Assembly: GCA_029213265.1 (NCBI GenBank)
Contig: JARGNG010000003.1
Coordinates: forward strand, 127,131-191,130
Source of the DNA: Verrucomicrobiales bacterium
GTDB lineage: Bacteria; Verrucomicrobiota; Verrucomicrobiia; Verrucomicrobiales; DEV007
Direction of reading: 5' to 3'
Length of the DNA: 64,000 bases
Shown: positions 34,583 to 43,411 of the stretch, piece after piece
Numbering within the stretch: the stretch's first letter is position 1
Layout of the letters: each line of letters begins with the position of its first letter
Position numbers and translations under genes: made by a program
The notes under the pieces: generated by a model
The model's database searches: none
What the model saw: only the letters and a program-made list of their open reading frames with translations
Told to the model about the DNA's origin: nothing

Positions 34583-37519
34583 TTAATCCACAAAATGAAA
34601 CTCGTTGGATGCCATCAAGGCGTGCGCGAAATTTGCCAGCGCATCCCCGCCGCGCCGCCTCGCATCATCCAGGTATTCCAGGCCGACGCGGATCTCTTCG
34701 GCGTCCGGATTTCGAGAATAGACCCGCTGGTAAAGCAAGCGCAAGCGCTCCTCGTCGGACCGGGCGACCCGGATTTCCTTCTGCGCCACCAGAGCCTGCG
34801 CCCGGCCGCGAATGAATTCTGAATTCAGGGCAAACAGCGTCTGCTGCGGCACCAAGGTCTCCGGCCGCTGCACAGTGCAGGCACTCGGATCGGCCCCATC
34901 GAAGGTGGCGGCCATGGTTGAAATGACATCGCGATTCACAAAGGCATAAACACTGCGCCGCGGCACGGCTTTGTCGTCTTTTTCTTCAAAAGGACGCCCC
35001 CCCGCCTGCTCGCGATCCAGTTCCCCGCTGACCGCGAGCATCGCGTCGCGCATGGATTCGAGCGACAGCTTCTGTACCGGCATCCGCCAAAGCAATTCGT
35101 TGCCGGGATCTTTCTCCCGCGCTTCGGGACGTTCGATCGCCGCCTGCTGATACACCGCTGATCGCATGATGCGGCGATGCAATTCCTTGATCGACCAATC
35201 GTCCTCCAGCAATTTTGCCGCGAGAAAATCCAACAGCCCCGGATGCGAGGGCGGCTCGCCGCGAGTTCCGAAGTCATCCGCGGTGCGCACCAGGCCACGA
35301 CCAAAGTGATGCAGCCAGACCCAGTTGGCGATCACGCGCCGGGTCAGCGGATTCTCCGGATCGACAATGGCCCGGGCAAGACCGAGGCGGCGTTGTCCGT
35401 CGACGAAACGCCCGGGATTTCCGCCTGCAATGGCAGAGAGAAAACGGGGCTCCACCTTTTCGCCACGCTGAACGGGATTGCCGCGCAGGAAGACGAAGGA
35501 TTGGCGATTGGGCTGGATTCGCTCACGCAAAACCATGGCCCGTGGCGGCGCCGTCGATTTCAAATTCAAACTGGTAATCGCCCGCCGCGTGCTGTTGGTC
35601 GCGTCACGCACGCCGCGATTCAGCATCATGATATGGCGATCTTCCTCCAGCGAAAGCATCGTCGGCGAATCGGCCGCGTAGAGATGGTGCCGGATCTGGC
35701 GCTCGATGGAACTGTTGACGATGCGGTGCTTTGGATCCTGATCCTTCACCAACTCACCATCCGGAGCAGCTTCCAACGCGGCCTCCAGTTGCGCCGTCAT
35801 CCAGTTGCGATAAGCCGTTGCGAATACCTCACCGTAGACTTCGGCCACTTCCACAAAAGAGGTTGGCTTCCGTTTGCCCAGGGCATCGAGCACACGCGGA
35901 TTCCACTTCGGAGGCCTGGTGCCGATATTGTGCTCGCCGGCGAACTTCTCCGGATCGCCGTTCTCCTTCACCAGATCGGCCACCAATTCCTGAGAGGCGG
36001 TTTCGAAATCCTCCCCGTCCAGTTTCTCCAATTGATGCCACGGGCCAAACACCGGATCGTCGTCGCCATGTTGTTTTAGCCAGCCCCGCCAGCGTTCGAG
36101 AATGACCGGCCGCAAATCTTCGGTGCGGTAGGAAAGAAATGTCGTCGAAGTATCCTGCTCGGGAACTCCCCGGGCCAACTCCTGCAAATACAAACCCGTC
36201 TGGATGCGCAACCGCCCGCGAAACACCTCCCCCTGTTCACGAAACATGTCATCCCTCAGCTTTTCGTTGTGTTCCAATTCCCTCCCGTAACTCTCCGCCA
36301 CCTCGGAATCGCCGACGAGGGGCAGCTCTGTCTGACGCGGCACCGTGCTTGCCGACAGTGCGGCATGCAACGCGTAGTAGTCGGTCGTTGGAATCGGATC
36401 GAACTTGTGATCGTGGCAGCGCGCACACGACACGGTCAGCCCGAGAAGCCCGCGACTGATGACATCGATCTGATCGTCGAGCCGGTCGTGAACATTTCGA
36501 AATTGCCGACCGACCGTGAGAAATCCGAGCGCCGCCAGTGCCGGATCGTTTTCGTCCAGCTTGAGCTGATCGGCCGCCAGTTGCTCGAGAAGGAATCGAT
36601 CATACGGCAGGTCAGCATTGAACGCAGCGATGACGTAGTCGCGATAGGTATACGAAAACGGGAATTTCTGAAAGCCAATCGCACTGCCACCGTGGGTATC
36701 AGCATACCTCGCGAGGTCGAGCCAGTGCCGACCCCAGCGTTCGCCGTAGGCGGGCGAAGCGAGGAGGCGGTCGATGACTTTTTCAAAGGCCTCGCCATCG
36801 GGCGCCGGGTCGTTGACAAACTGTTCCACCTCGGACCATTGCGGCGGCAGCCCGGCCAAGTCAAAGGTCGCCCGGCGGATCAACTGCGCGCGCGATACTT
36901 TTGGTGACAGTGCCAGTCCCCGTTCCTGCAATGCCGCAACCACGAAACGGTCAATGTCCCTCAAGTTGGAATCTTCGACCTCAAGCACCGGCGGTTCCAC
37001 ATCCAGCACCTCCTCAAACGCCCAGTGGGCCCGGTATTCCGCCCCTTCCGAGATCCAGCGTCGCAGGGTTTGCTTCTGGGCATTCGTCAGGGTCTTTCCC
37101 GAATCCGAAGGTGGCATCACCTCCTCGGCATCATGAGATTCAATGCGCGCCAGAAGCGTACTCTTTTCCGGAGCGCCGGGAACCAGCGCGGAATGTCCTT
37201 CCCCGAGATCCGCCGTCGCGCCCTCCAAAGTGTCCAGCCGCAGGTCTGCCTTACGCTCCTTCCCGTCCGGTCCGTGACAGTGGAAACAACTCTCTGACAG
37301 AATCGGCAGTATCTCACGACGAAAATCGACCGGGGCATCCGCACTCACTGCGGAAGCCGCCGCCACGCACGTCGTTGCGACCGCCAGGGATCGAAGTGCG
37401 CTGACAAGCGCGATGGGGACCAATCGATTCACAAGAGCCGATGATAGCAAAGTCGCGACGGCATGTCCCTCACGGGATGGCGTGTCAGGTGGAGCAAAGA
37501 ACGGAGTCACTCGCGCCAT
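34583..37519 (-). CDS. Secreted cytochrome-domain protein, PSCyt1-DUF1549-DUF1553
   Basis: The 978-residue protein has a PSCyt1 haem site CFHCH (Cys78, Cys81, His82) with HGPDGKERKADLRLD after it. DUF1549 (about 175-390, with second CARCH site in VSCARCHDHKFDPIPTTDYY) and DUF1553 (about 690-945, with RVIANWVWLHHFGRG) follow. The signal segment sits at about residues 31-60; initiation at the GTG at 37432 would place it at the N terminus and is a plausible alternative to ATG 37519. It is translated just ahead of the DUF1501 gene. Function is unknown; secretion and haem suggest extracytoplasmic redox chemistry. Confidence 0.9.
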   Translation of the reverse strand: MARVTPFFAPPDTPSREGHAVATLLSSALVNRLVPIALVSALRSLAVATTCVAAASAVSADAPVDFRREILPILSESCFHCHGPDGKERKADLRLDTLEGATADLGEGHSALVPGAPEKSTLLARIESHDAEEVMPPSDSGKTLTNAQKQTLRRWISEGAEYRAHWAFEEVLDVEPPVLEVEDSNLRDIDRFVVAALQERGLALSPKVSRAQLIRRATFDLAGLPPQWSEVEQFVNDPAPDGEAFEKVIDRLLASPAYGERWGRHWLDLARYADTHGGSAIGFQKFPFSYTYRDYVIAAFNADLPYDRFLLEQLAADQLKLDENDPALAALGFLTVGRQFRNVHDRLDDQIDVISRGLLGLTVSCARCHDHKFDPIPTTDYYALHAALSASTVPRQTELPLVGDSEVAESYGRELEHNEKLRDDMFREQGEVFRGRLRIQTGLYLQELARGVPEQDTSTTFLSYRTEDLRPVILERWRGWLKQHGDDDPVFGPWHQLEKLDGEDFETASQELVADLVKENGDPEKFAGEHNIGTRPPKWNPRVLDALGKRKPTSFVEVAEVYGEVFATAYRNWMTAQLEAALEAAPDGELVKDQDPKHRIVNSSIERQIRHHLYAADSPTMLSLEEDRHIMMLNRGVRDATNSTRRAITSLNLKSTAPPRAMVLRERIQPNRQSFVFLRGNPVQRGEKVEPRFLSAIAGGNPGRFVDGQRRLGLARAIVDPENPLTRRVIANWVWLHHFGRGLVRTADDFGTRGEPPSHPGLLDFLAAKLLEDDWSIKELHRRIMRSAVYQQAAIERPEAREKDPGNELLWRMPVQKLSLESMRDAMLAVSGELDREQAGGRPFEEKDDKAVPRRSVYAFVNRDVISTMAATFDGADPSACTVQRPETLVPQQTLFALNSEFIRGRAQALVAQKEIRVARSDEERLRLLYQRVYSRNPDAEEIRVGLEYLDDARRRGGDALANFAHALMASNEFHFVD

Positions 37520-37626
37520 CCAATTCCGCGAGTACGGTTTTCGAAAACACAGACACTGTGAACCGCTGACAGATGCCCGTGACCCGATCCCGGATGGGAC
37601 CGTGGAAGCATTGTCTCGATACGGGA

Positions 37627-39747
37627 TCAGTCCTTCGATGAAGGCTCAGCATTCGCAGCCGCCGCCCCCTTTTCCAAAGCATCAAAGAGCGGCTTCACGC
37701 GCTCGCGCTGGATACGCAGGGTACGTTCGGTATCTTCCGGAAGAAGATAGCCTTCGGCTTCGTATTTTCGACACTGAGCCTCCAATTTCTCAAGATACTC
37801 TTCGAGAGATCCGTAGCGCTCCTCCAGCGATTTACGCGGGTCGCCGGCTTTCTCCCTCTCCTCTCGAGTCAGTGGGAAAGGAATGTAGGAGCCGGATAAA
37901 CTGAAAAGTTGATTGGCCGCCGGAGCGTCCGGCTTGAGCAGGCGCCATCCCGGGTAACTCCCGATGGGAACGGCAACTTCGGGAGCGGCCAGACATCCGA
38001 GATCATTTCCATCCGGTCCCGAACGCGGCACCCGCACCCGGTAGTCGCCACGCGGCAAAGGCGGTTGCCGGTCGACGATGCCCTGCTCCTGCCAGCGGAG
38101 ACCGAAATCGAGAAACGAAGGTTGCTGGATCACTCCCGGATATTGAATGCCCGGAATCTCCGGAAACCCGGTGGCGTTTTGGGTCCATGCGACCAGTTCC
38201 CCGTCGGCGATTTTTGGATACATGCCGGGCGGTGGTTCGGTTCCGTCTTTGGCCCAACGATCAAGAGCCAACAACAGGGCCCGAACGAATGGTTTGTAGT
38301 CAGCTGAACTCGGCGCCGTTTGCCCGGCGCCGGCTTCGGTGGTGAATGCGGCCGGGCCGTGTTGCGTTCCTCCGAAAAAGTAGAGGCGCACCGTATCGGG
38401 AATCTTCCCGTCAACCTGCCCCAGCGGATCGGTATGCACGAGCGAACCGCTGCGATTCCAGTATTCGGAGGCAGACTGGGTGTGGAAAACGAGGGGGGCC
38501 GTTCCGCTCTCGAGCGATCGACGCAGGATGCCCTCCGTTTGCCCGGAAAGTGGATCCGTCTGTGTTTCATAGGCGAAAGGAAAACGATCCGGCGGGTAGT
38601 CGTGGTGATCATGCTGACCGGCATGACGGGTTGGCTGGGCAAAGCGGTGATTAAACGACCCCATCCCGGAACCTGAGACGTGAGGGATTATCCCATCAAA
38701 GACCTGCCGACCTGCTTCATCGGCGTTGAAATCCCAGTAGACGAATTCACGCAGGAATCGACCGCTCTGGGAAACGCCGAATCCGTGAGCCCGTTCGATG
38801 ACCGGCTTCTCTTCCACGAGGAGCGGATTATCGGCTCCGGTTCCGTGTTTCAGCGCCGAAACCAAATCGCGCACGGCGCAGAAACCAGCCCCCATCACGA
38901 CGGGGTCCTGTGCCTCATAAATCACTTCGTAGATGTGTTTCCGTTTGAGTGTGTCAGGATACTCCAGCTCAACTTTCGGCAGCTGATTGGGATTGTCGCT
39001 TTCGACTTCGGTTACGATGAGCTTCCATTTCTCCCGGGGAATCTCGACGCGAGGGTGCCCCGGCAGGATTCGTTCGGTCAGAGTCGCGCTTTCCAGGCCG
39101 GCTGCCGTCGGCCGATAAGAACCGTGATTCGCCCAGTTGATCACGGTGCGCCGCGTATCAGCGCCCGGAACAATCTCGCACCGGACAAGCCCGGTGATCG
39201 GTTTCTCCCGGCTTTCCACTCCCGGCGGAAACAGGCGGAGACGATTCCTGTCCGGCAATAGCTCGCCGTCCCACCCGCTCCACACCAAAGTGAAACCATG
39301 TCGCATCAGAAAGCCGTCGCCGGCGTGAGCCGAAGTCTCCGGAGCGCTGCTGCCCGCCGCGTAATTGAAATGGCGCAGGGTGTTCACTCCCCCCCGGTTG
39401 TTGACCCCGTATAACATGGCGCGGTTGCCTTTCGCCAAATCCTTCGGCGCGAGGATAAACAAATCGGCCGAGAGTTCGACCCTGCCACGTTCGTTTCGCG
39501 GCGCGAGTTTCAGGTCGACGACATTGCGATTCGCCGTCAGATCCGGGTCGAGTTCGTAGTAGACCCGCCCGCGGATTCGCTGATAGGCCCCGGTTTCTCC
39601 AAAGGCCTCCCCACCCGCAAAATCATTGCGTTCGAAGATTTCAAACCGCGTCAATTCTGCCCGGAGAGTAGCGCAGGTCAGAAGCAAGATTCCCAGCCCG
39701 GAAAAAAGCGCGCGGCGAATGCCAAAAAGAAAAATCGGTCGGTTCAT
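37627..39747 (-). CDS. Secreted alpha/beta hydrolase domain protein (PF20091-like)
   Basis: The 706-residue protein has a signal peptide (SGLGILLLTCATLRA, to about residue 30), an N-terminal beta-rich part with FERNDFAGGEAFGETGAYQRIRG and the hydrolase motif GVSQSG (324-329) within HGFGVSQSGRFLREFVYWDF. A histidine-rich stretch lies near 380-390. The family is annotated as alpha/beta hydrolase domain (Abhydrolase_10) without a known substrate. The last 70 residues are charged and helical. It is 107 bases upstream of the DUF1549 gene on the same strand and might be cotranscribed. Confidence 0.82.
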   Translation of the reverse strand: MNRPIFLFGIRRALFSGLGILLLTCATLRAELTRFEIFERNDFAGGEAFGETGAYQRIRGRVYYELDPDLTANRNVVDLKLAPRNERGRVELSADLFILAPKDLAKGNRAMLYGVNNRGGVNTLRHFNYAAGSSAPETSAHAGDGFLMRHGFTLVWSGWDGELLPDRNRLRLFPPGVESREKPITGLVRCEIVPGADTRRTVINWANHGSYRPTAAGLESATLTERILPGHPRVEIPREKWKLIVTEVESDNPNQLPKVELEYPDTLKRKHIYEVIYEAQDPVVMGAGFCAVRDLVSALKHGTGADNPLLVEEKPVIERAHGFGVSQSGRFLREFVYWDFNADEAGRQVFDGIIPHVSGSGMGSFNHRFAQPTRHAGQHDHHDYPPDRFPFAYETQTDPLSGQTEGILRRSLESGTAPLVFHTQSASEYWNRSGSLVHTDPLGQVDGKIPDTVRLYFFGGTQHGPAAFTTEAGAGQTAPSSADYKPFVRALLLALDRWAKDGTEPPPGMYPKIADGELVAWTQNATGFPEIPGIQYPGVIQQPSFLDFGLRWQEQGIVDRQPPLPRGDYRVRVPRSGPDGNDLGCLAAPEVAVPIGSYPGWRLLKPDAPAANQLFSLSGSYIPFPLTREEREKAGDPRKSLEERYGSLEEYLEKLEAQCRKYEAEGYLLPEDTERTLRIQRERVKPLFDALEKGAAAANAEPSSKD

Positions 39748-39902
39748 TGGTTTGCAGTGCGGCTTCGACCCGGCTCGGCCCGACCCGGCCCGTCGCGGAT
39801 CTTATCGATGTCCCGGGAGTACAAGCGAATGCGGCCTACTCAAACGCCTCGCCCGGGCTGCTGGCCAAGCAAATTTGGCAGGCCAATTTTTGAGAAACGC
39901 TT

Positions 39903-40523
39903 CTACTGCGCGATTTCTTTCACCTTCAGATTCTTCCAGTTCACTTTGATACCGCCACCGGAGTGAATCTGAAGAGCGATGGATCCATTTGCTTCGCCGA
40001 TCTTTTCGTCTTGTAAATCGATCATCTGCGTTCCGTTCAACCAGGTGGTGACATGACCGCCGACGACGCGGATTTTCATCGTGTTCCACTCGCCGTATTT
40101 GAGGGCTTTCTGCGCCTCTTCATCCGGCTTGATCAGCCATCCCCTTCCATAGGATTCGTAGACACCACCGGAGTTCTTGTTCGGCGGCGCCACTTCCACC
40201 TGCCATCCTGAAATCTTGGTTCCATCGAGCGAAGAGCGAAAGAAAATCCCGCTATTGCCGTCAGCAGACTGTTTGAAATCGACGGTCAGTTCGAAGTCCT
40301 TGTACTGCTTCTCCGTCGCAAGATAACCATACTCGGCATCCGGTCCGCTTTCACAAACCAGTTCGCCATTCTCGACATACCATTTTTCAGTGCCGTGAAC
40401 TTTCCAGCCGGTCAGGTCTTTCCCGTTGAAAATGGAGATCCCTTCATCGTCCGCGATACCACTCTGATGAGAGCCGGCGAGTGCGAGAAACAAGGAGAAG
40501 AAAAGAACAGTCGGTTTTGTCAT
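39903..40523 (-). CDS. Secreted DUF1080 (3-keto-disaccharide hydrolase-like) protein
   Basis: From ATG 40523 the 206-residue protein has a signal peptide and one DUF1080 domain with the typical FNGKDLTGWKVHG, GNSGIFFRS, GGVYESYGRGWLIKP and EWNTMKIRVVGGHVTTWLNG segments. The fold is concanavalin-like; some members hydrolyse 3-keto-glycosides. A longer frame to 40622 adds Arg-rich residues before the signal and is unlikely. It diverges from the BNR-repeat gene at 40664. Confidence 0.9.
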   Translation of the reverse strand: MTKPTVLFFSLFLALAGSHQSGIADDEGISIFNGKDLTGWKVHGTEKWYVENGELVCESGPDAEYGYLATEKQYKDFELTVDFKQSADGNSGIFFRSSLDGTKISGWQVEVAPPNKNSGGVYESYGRGWLIKPDEEAQKALKYGEWNTMKIRVVGGHVTTWLNGTQMIDLQDEKIGEANGSIALQIHSGGGIKVNWKNLKVKEIAQ

Positions 40524-40663
40524 ACCCCGATTGAAAGCCCGACCATCGGAACCGTCAATACGGGCAGAGGCCGGAGTTGCGTAGCGGCGCCGACGAGATT
40601 GCGCCGGAAATTCGCTGGGCAAAACTCACCGCCACCCGGTTAATGAGATGACGAATCCCCTGA

Positions 40664-41959
40664 ATGATGAAATCTGAACCCACCTCCCCTCTTTCCCGTC
40701 GTCATTTCCTTTCCACTGCGGCTGCCGCAACGACTGCCGGGGGCATTTCGCTTCCGGGGCTGATGGATCTGCAGGCTGCGGCTGACGGAACGGGGGAAAC
40801 CGATCACTTCTGGTATCGACTCTCACCACCGGACGGTCCTTACATCGACTCCCATCGCGACAACAAAGCGTTTGCCCGCACCGACGACCAACTCCTGCTC
40901 TCGGAAGACAATGGCAAAACGTGGGCGCACCGCCTGGATTTCCCGAATGCCAACAAGGTCAATTTCAGCTGTATCCTCGGGAACGGGAACATTCTCTTTT
41001 CGACCGAAGCGAAATTGTATCTGAGCACGGACCATCTCAAAACCTACCGCCAGATCGTGGTGAAAGACCGTGATGGTAGCGACTACATCGAACACACCCC
41101 GAAAGACCCTGAAAAGCCGGGGCACTACTACCATTCGCTGGACGGCGTTCACACCTGGGAAATTGATGGTGAGGAAATGCTTGTCTGGGGAAACTACACC
41201 AACGTCATCGGCGGCGTGGCTCCCGTGAATATTTACTATTCAACCGACAACGGCGAGACCGTGAAAATTGCCTATTCCTTTGGACAAAATCCGAAATTTC
41301 AGGAGAAAGGATTCGATTCGGAAAAGGACACAATGATTGGGGACGCGAGCAATCCGGTCATCTGCCGACACCTTCACTCGGTGATGTACAATCCGGAAGA
41401 AGGTGCCTTCTACGCCTGTTCCGGAGATATCGATCGGGGCCTCGGGAACGAATGTCACTGGCTGCGCGGCACCTACGACAAAGACGCGGATACCTGGGAT
41501 TGGAAGGTGCTGGTCTCGGTAAATTCCAACTCGCGTCACAAATCCGGCGGCATCCACTTTGTCGATGGGGAACTCTACTGGGCGGCCGATGCCAACGGAC
41601 CCAAGACGATTCGTGAAACCTACGATCGCGGCATTTTTCACTGTGCGCCGGGCGACCTCGCCAATCTCGACAAGCACACCAATATGCACAATCCCGGTTA
41701 CGAGATTGGCGTCATGATCATCGAAGACGACTTCATCATTGCGGCGCACTGCGCTCCGGCATCGCCTCACGACTGCGGATTTCTCGTCTCACCCGATCTG
41801 GGAAAAACCTGGGCGCAATACGATCTCAAGGAGTTCGGCAAAAGATCCGGAGTCCGATTTCATTCGAAAAACAGCGAAGGCTGGTTTCGCGTCGATCTTC
41901 GCACCGGTTGGGTTGATCCCAGCGAAGTGCTCTTCATCAAGCCGAAGCCGCTGGCGTAA
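40664..41959 (+). CDS. TAT-exported BNR/Asp-box (sialidase-like) propeller protein
   Basis: The 431-residue protein has a twin-arginine signal (SRRHFLSTAAAATTAGG, about 11-27). The body carries Asp-box repeats SEDNGKTW, STDNGETV and SPDLGKTW, the mark of sialidase-type beta-propellers. The catalytic Arg triad and Tyr/Glu of true sialidases cannot be assigned with confidence, so it may bind or cleave another glycan. A Gfo/Idh/MocA gene follows, and a sodium:solute symporter lies further on, which fits sugar handling. Confidence 0.75.
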   Translation: MMKSEPTSPLSRRHFLSTAAAATTAGGISLPGLMDLQAAADGTGETDHFWYRLSPPDGPYIDSHRDNKAFARTDDQLLLSEDNGKTWAHRLDFPNANKVNFSCILGNGNILFSTEAKLYLSTDHLKTYRQIVVKDRDGSDYIEHTPKDPEKPGHYYHSLDGVHTWEIDGEEMLVWGNYTNVIGGVAPVNIYYSTDNGETVKIAYSFGQNPKFQEKGFDSEKDTMIGDASNPVICRHLHSVMYNPEEGAFYACSGDIDRGLGNECHWLRGTYDKDADTWDWKVLVSVNSNSRHKSGGIHFVDGELYWAADANGPKTIRETYDRGIFHCAPGDLANLDKHTNMHNPGYEIGVMIIEDDFIIAAHCAPASPHDCGFLVSPDLGKTWAQYDLKEFGKRSGVRFHSKNSEGWFRVDLRTGWVDPSEVLFIKPKPLA

Positions 41960-42140
41960 GCAAATGCGGTTTCGAAACGACCGCGCCTGTAGCGACACGG
42001 CACCAATCCCCCCCCCTCTTTCTCCACACTTTTTCTGGAGGCTTCAGCCAGCGTCGATGCCCGTGATGCCGAACCGACATGCCTTCGTGATCTCTGCGCC
42101 GATCTAATTTGGCCTGCGAAAAACAGTCGGCATCGCGGTT

Positions 42141-42170
42141 TTGACAGGATACTGATCCTCTGAAGATAGT
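42141..42170 (+). promoter_or_regulatory. Candidate sigma-70-like promoter of the Gfo/Idh/MocA gene
   Basis: TTGACA (42141-42146) is a consensus -35 hexamer and GATAGT (42165-42170) matches the -10 consensus at four of six bases with an 18-base spacer. It ends 37 bases upstream of the start codon at 42208. The gap 41960-42207 holds nothing else that I recognise. Confidence 0.4.
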
Positions 42171-42207
42171 GAGGTGCAATATTTTTCCACCCTTTCCCTG
42201 AAACACT

Positions 42208-43281
42208 ATGGCTTCCCCTATCAAAATCCTCGTCGTTGGCTGTGGCCACATGGGCAAATCTCACGCCAAGGCCTACCACGCCATGGACGGATTCGAAATC
42301 GTTGGCGTTGTCTCCCGCGGTGAGACTTCCCGCCGTGATCTACTCGATACGCTCGGCGCCGACTATCCTCAGTTTTCCAACTACGAAGAAGCGCTCGCCG
42401 CAACGAATCCGGATGCGGTTTCCATCAACACCTATCCTGACACTCACGCAGACTTTACGAAAAAAGCCTTCGCGGCCGGCTGCCACGTCTTTCTGGAAAA
42501 GCCCATCGCCAACACGGTCGAGGAAGCCCGGGAGATCGTCGATGCCGCCAGGGCGGCCAATCGCAAACTGGTGATTGGTTATATCCTTCGCGTGCATCCG
42601 ACCTGGGAACGCTTCATCCAAGTTGCTCAGGATCTCGGCAAGCCGCTCGTCATGAGGATGAATCTCAACCAGCAGTCCTCGGGCGAAATGTGGCACACTC
42701 ACCGCATGTTGATGAATTCCATGTCGCCCATCGTCGACTGCGGCGTTCACTACGTTGATGTGATGTGCCAGATGACGCGGTCCAAACCGATTCGCGTCAG
42801 CGCCATTGGTGCGCGCCTCACCGATGAGCTGGTCGAAGGAATGTACAACTACGGCCAGCTCCAGGTTACCTTCGAAGACGGTTCGGTCGGCTGGTATGAG
42901 GCCGGCTGGGGGCCCATGATGAGCGAGACTGCGTTTTTCGTAAAAGACGTCATCGGCCCCAAAGGCTGCGTCAGCATTGCCGGCGTCAAGGAAGGCGAGA
43001 CCGAAAGTGATGACATTGACTCCCACTCCAAAGCCGCGGCCCTGAAATTGCACCACGCCGAACTGGGCGACGACGGGAAATTCACCCGGCCTGATGAAAT
43101 CCTCGACTGTGCCGATGAACCCGATCACGACGGACTCTGCGCCCGGGAACAGGAAGTCTTCCTGAACGCGATCAACAACGACGTCGATCTCTCCGATCAC
43201 ATGGAAGACGCTATCAATAGTCTCCGCATCGTGCTGGCCGCCGACGAAGCGTTCAAGAGTGGGAAGATGGTGGAGTTGTAG
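42208..43281 (+). CDS. Gfo/Idh/MocA family oxidoreductase
   Basis: The 357-residue protein has an N-terminal Rossmann domain with VVGCGHMGKSHAKAYHAM and the family EKP motif (FLEKPIANTVEEA, about 93-105) where Lys is catalytic. The C-terminal domain includes a conserved SPIVDCGVHYVDVM stretch with the expected His. It should use NAD(P) to oxidise or reduce a sugar, inositol or similar substrate in the cytoplasm. No signal peptide is seen. Neighbouring glycan-active genes suggest sugar catabolism, but the substrate is not defined. Confidence 0.9.
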   Translation: MASPIKILVVGCGHMGKSHAKAYHAMDGFEIVGVVSRGETSRRDLLDTLGADYPQFSNYEEALAATNPDAVSINTYPDTHADFTKKAFAAGCHVFLEKPIANTVEEAREIVDAARAANRKLVIGYILRVHPTWERFIQVAQDLGKPLVMRMNLNQQSSGEMWHTHRMLMNSMSPIVDCGVHYVDVMCQMTRSKPIRVSAIGARLTDELVEGMYNYGQLQVTFEDGSVGWYEAGWGPMMSETAFFVKDVIGPKGCVSIAGVKEGETESDDIDSHSKAAALKLHHAELGDDGKFTRPDEILDCADEPDHDGLCAREQEVFLNAINNDVDLSDHMEDAINSLRIVLAADEAFKSGKMVEL

Positions 43282-43411
43282 GGCTTCTCTCATTCCTCCT
43301 GACGCGAAAAATATCGCCACTTCGGTCGACTCATCGGTTGCCCTGAGAGTCCCGCTTTCGGATCGACCCGAAGCTTGACCGATCCCTTGGAGATGGATCA
43401 AATCGTGGCCC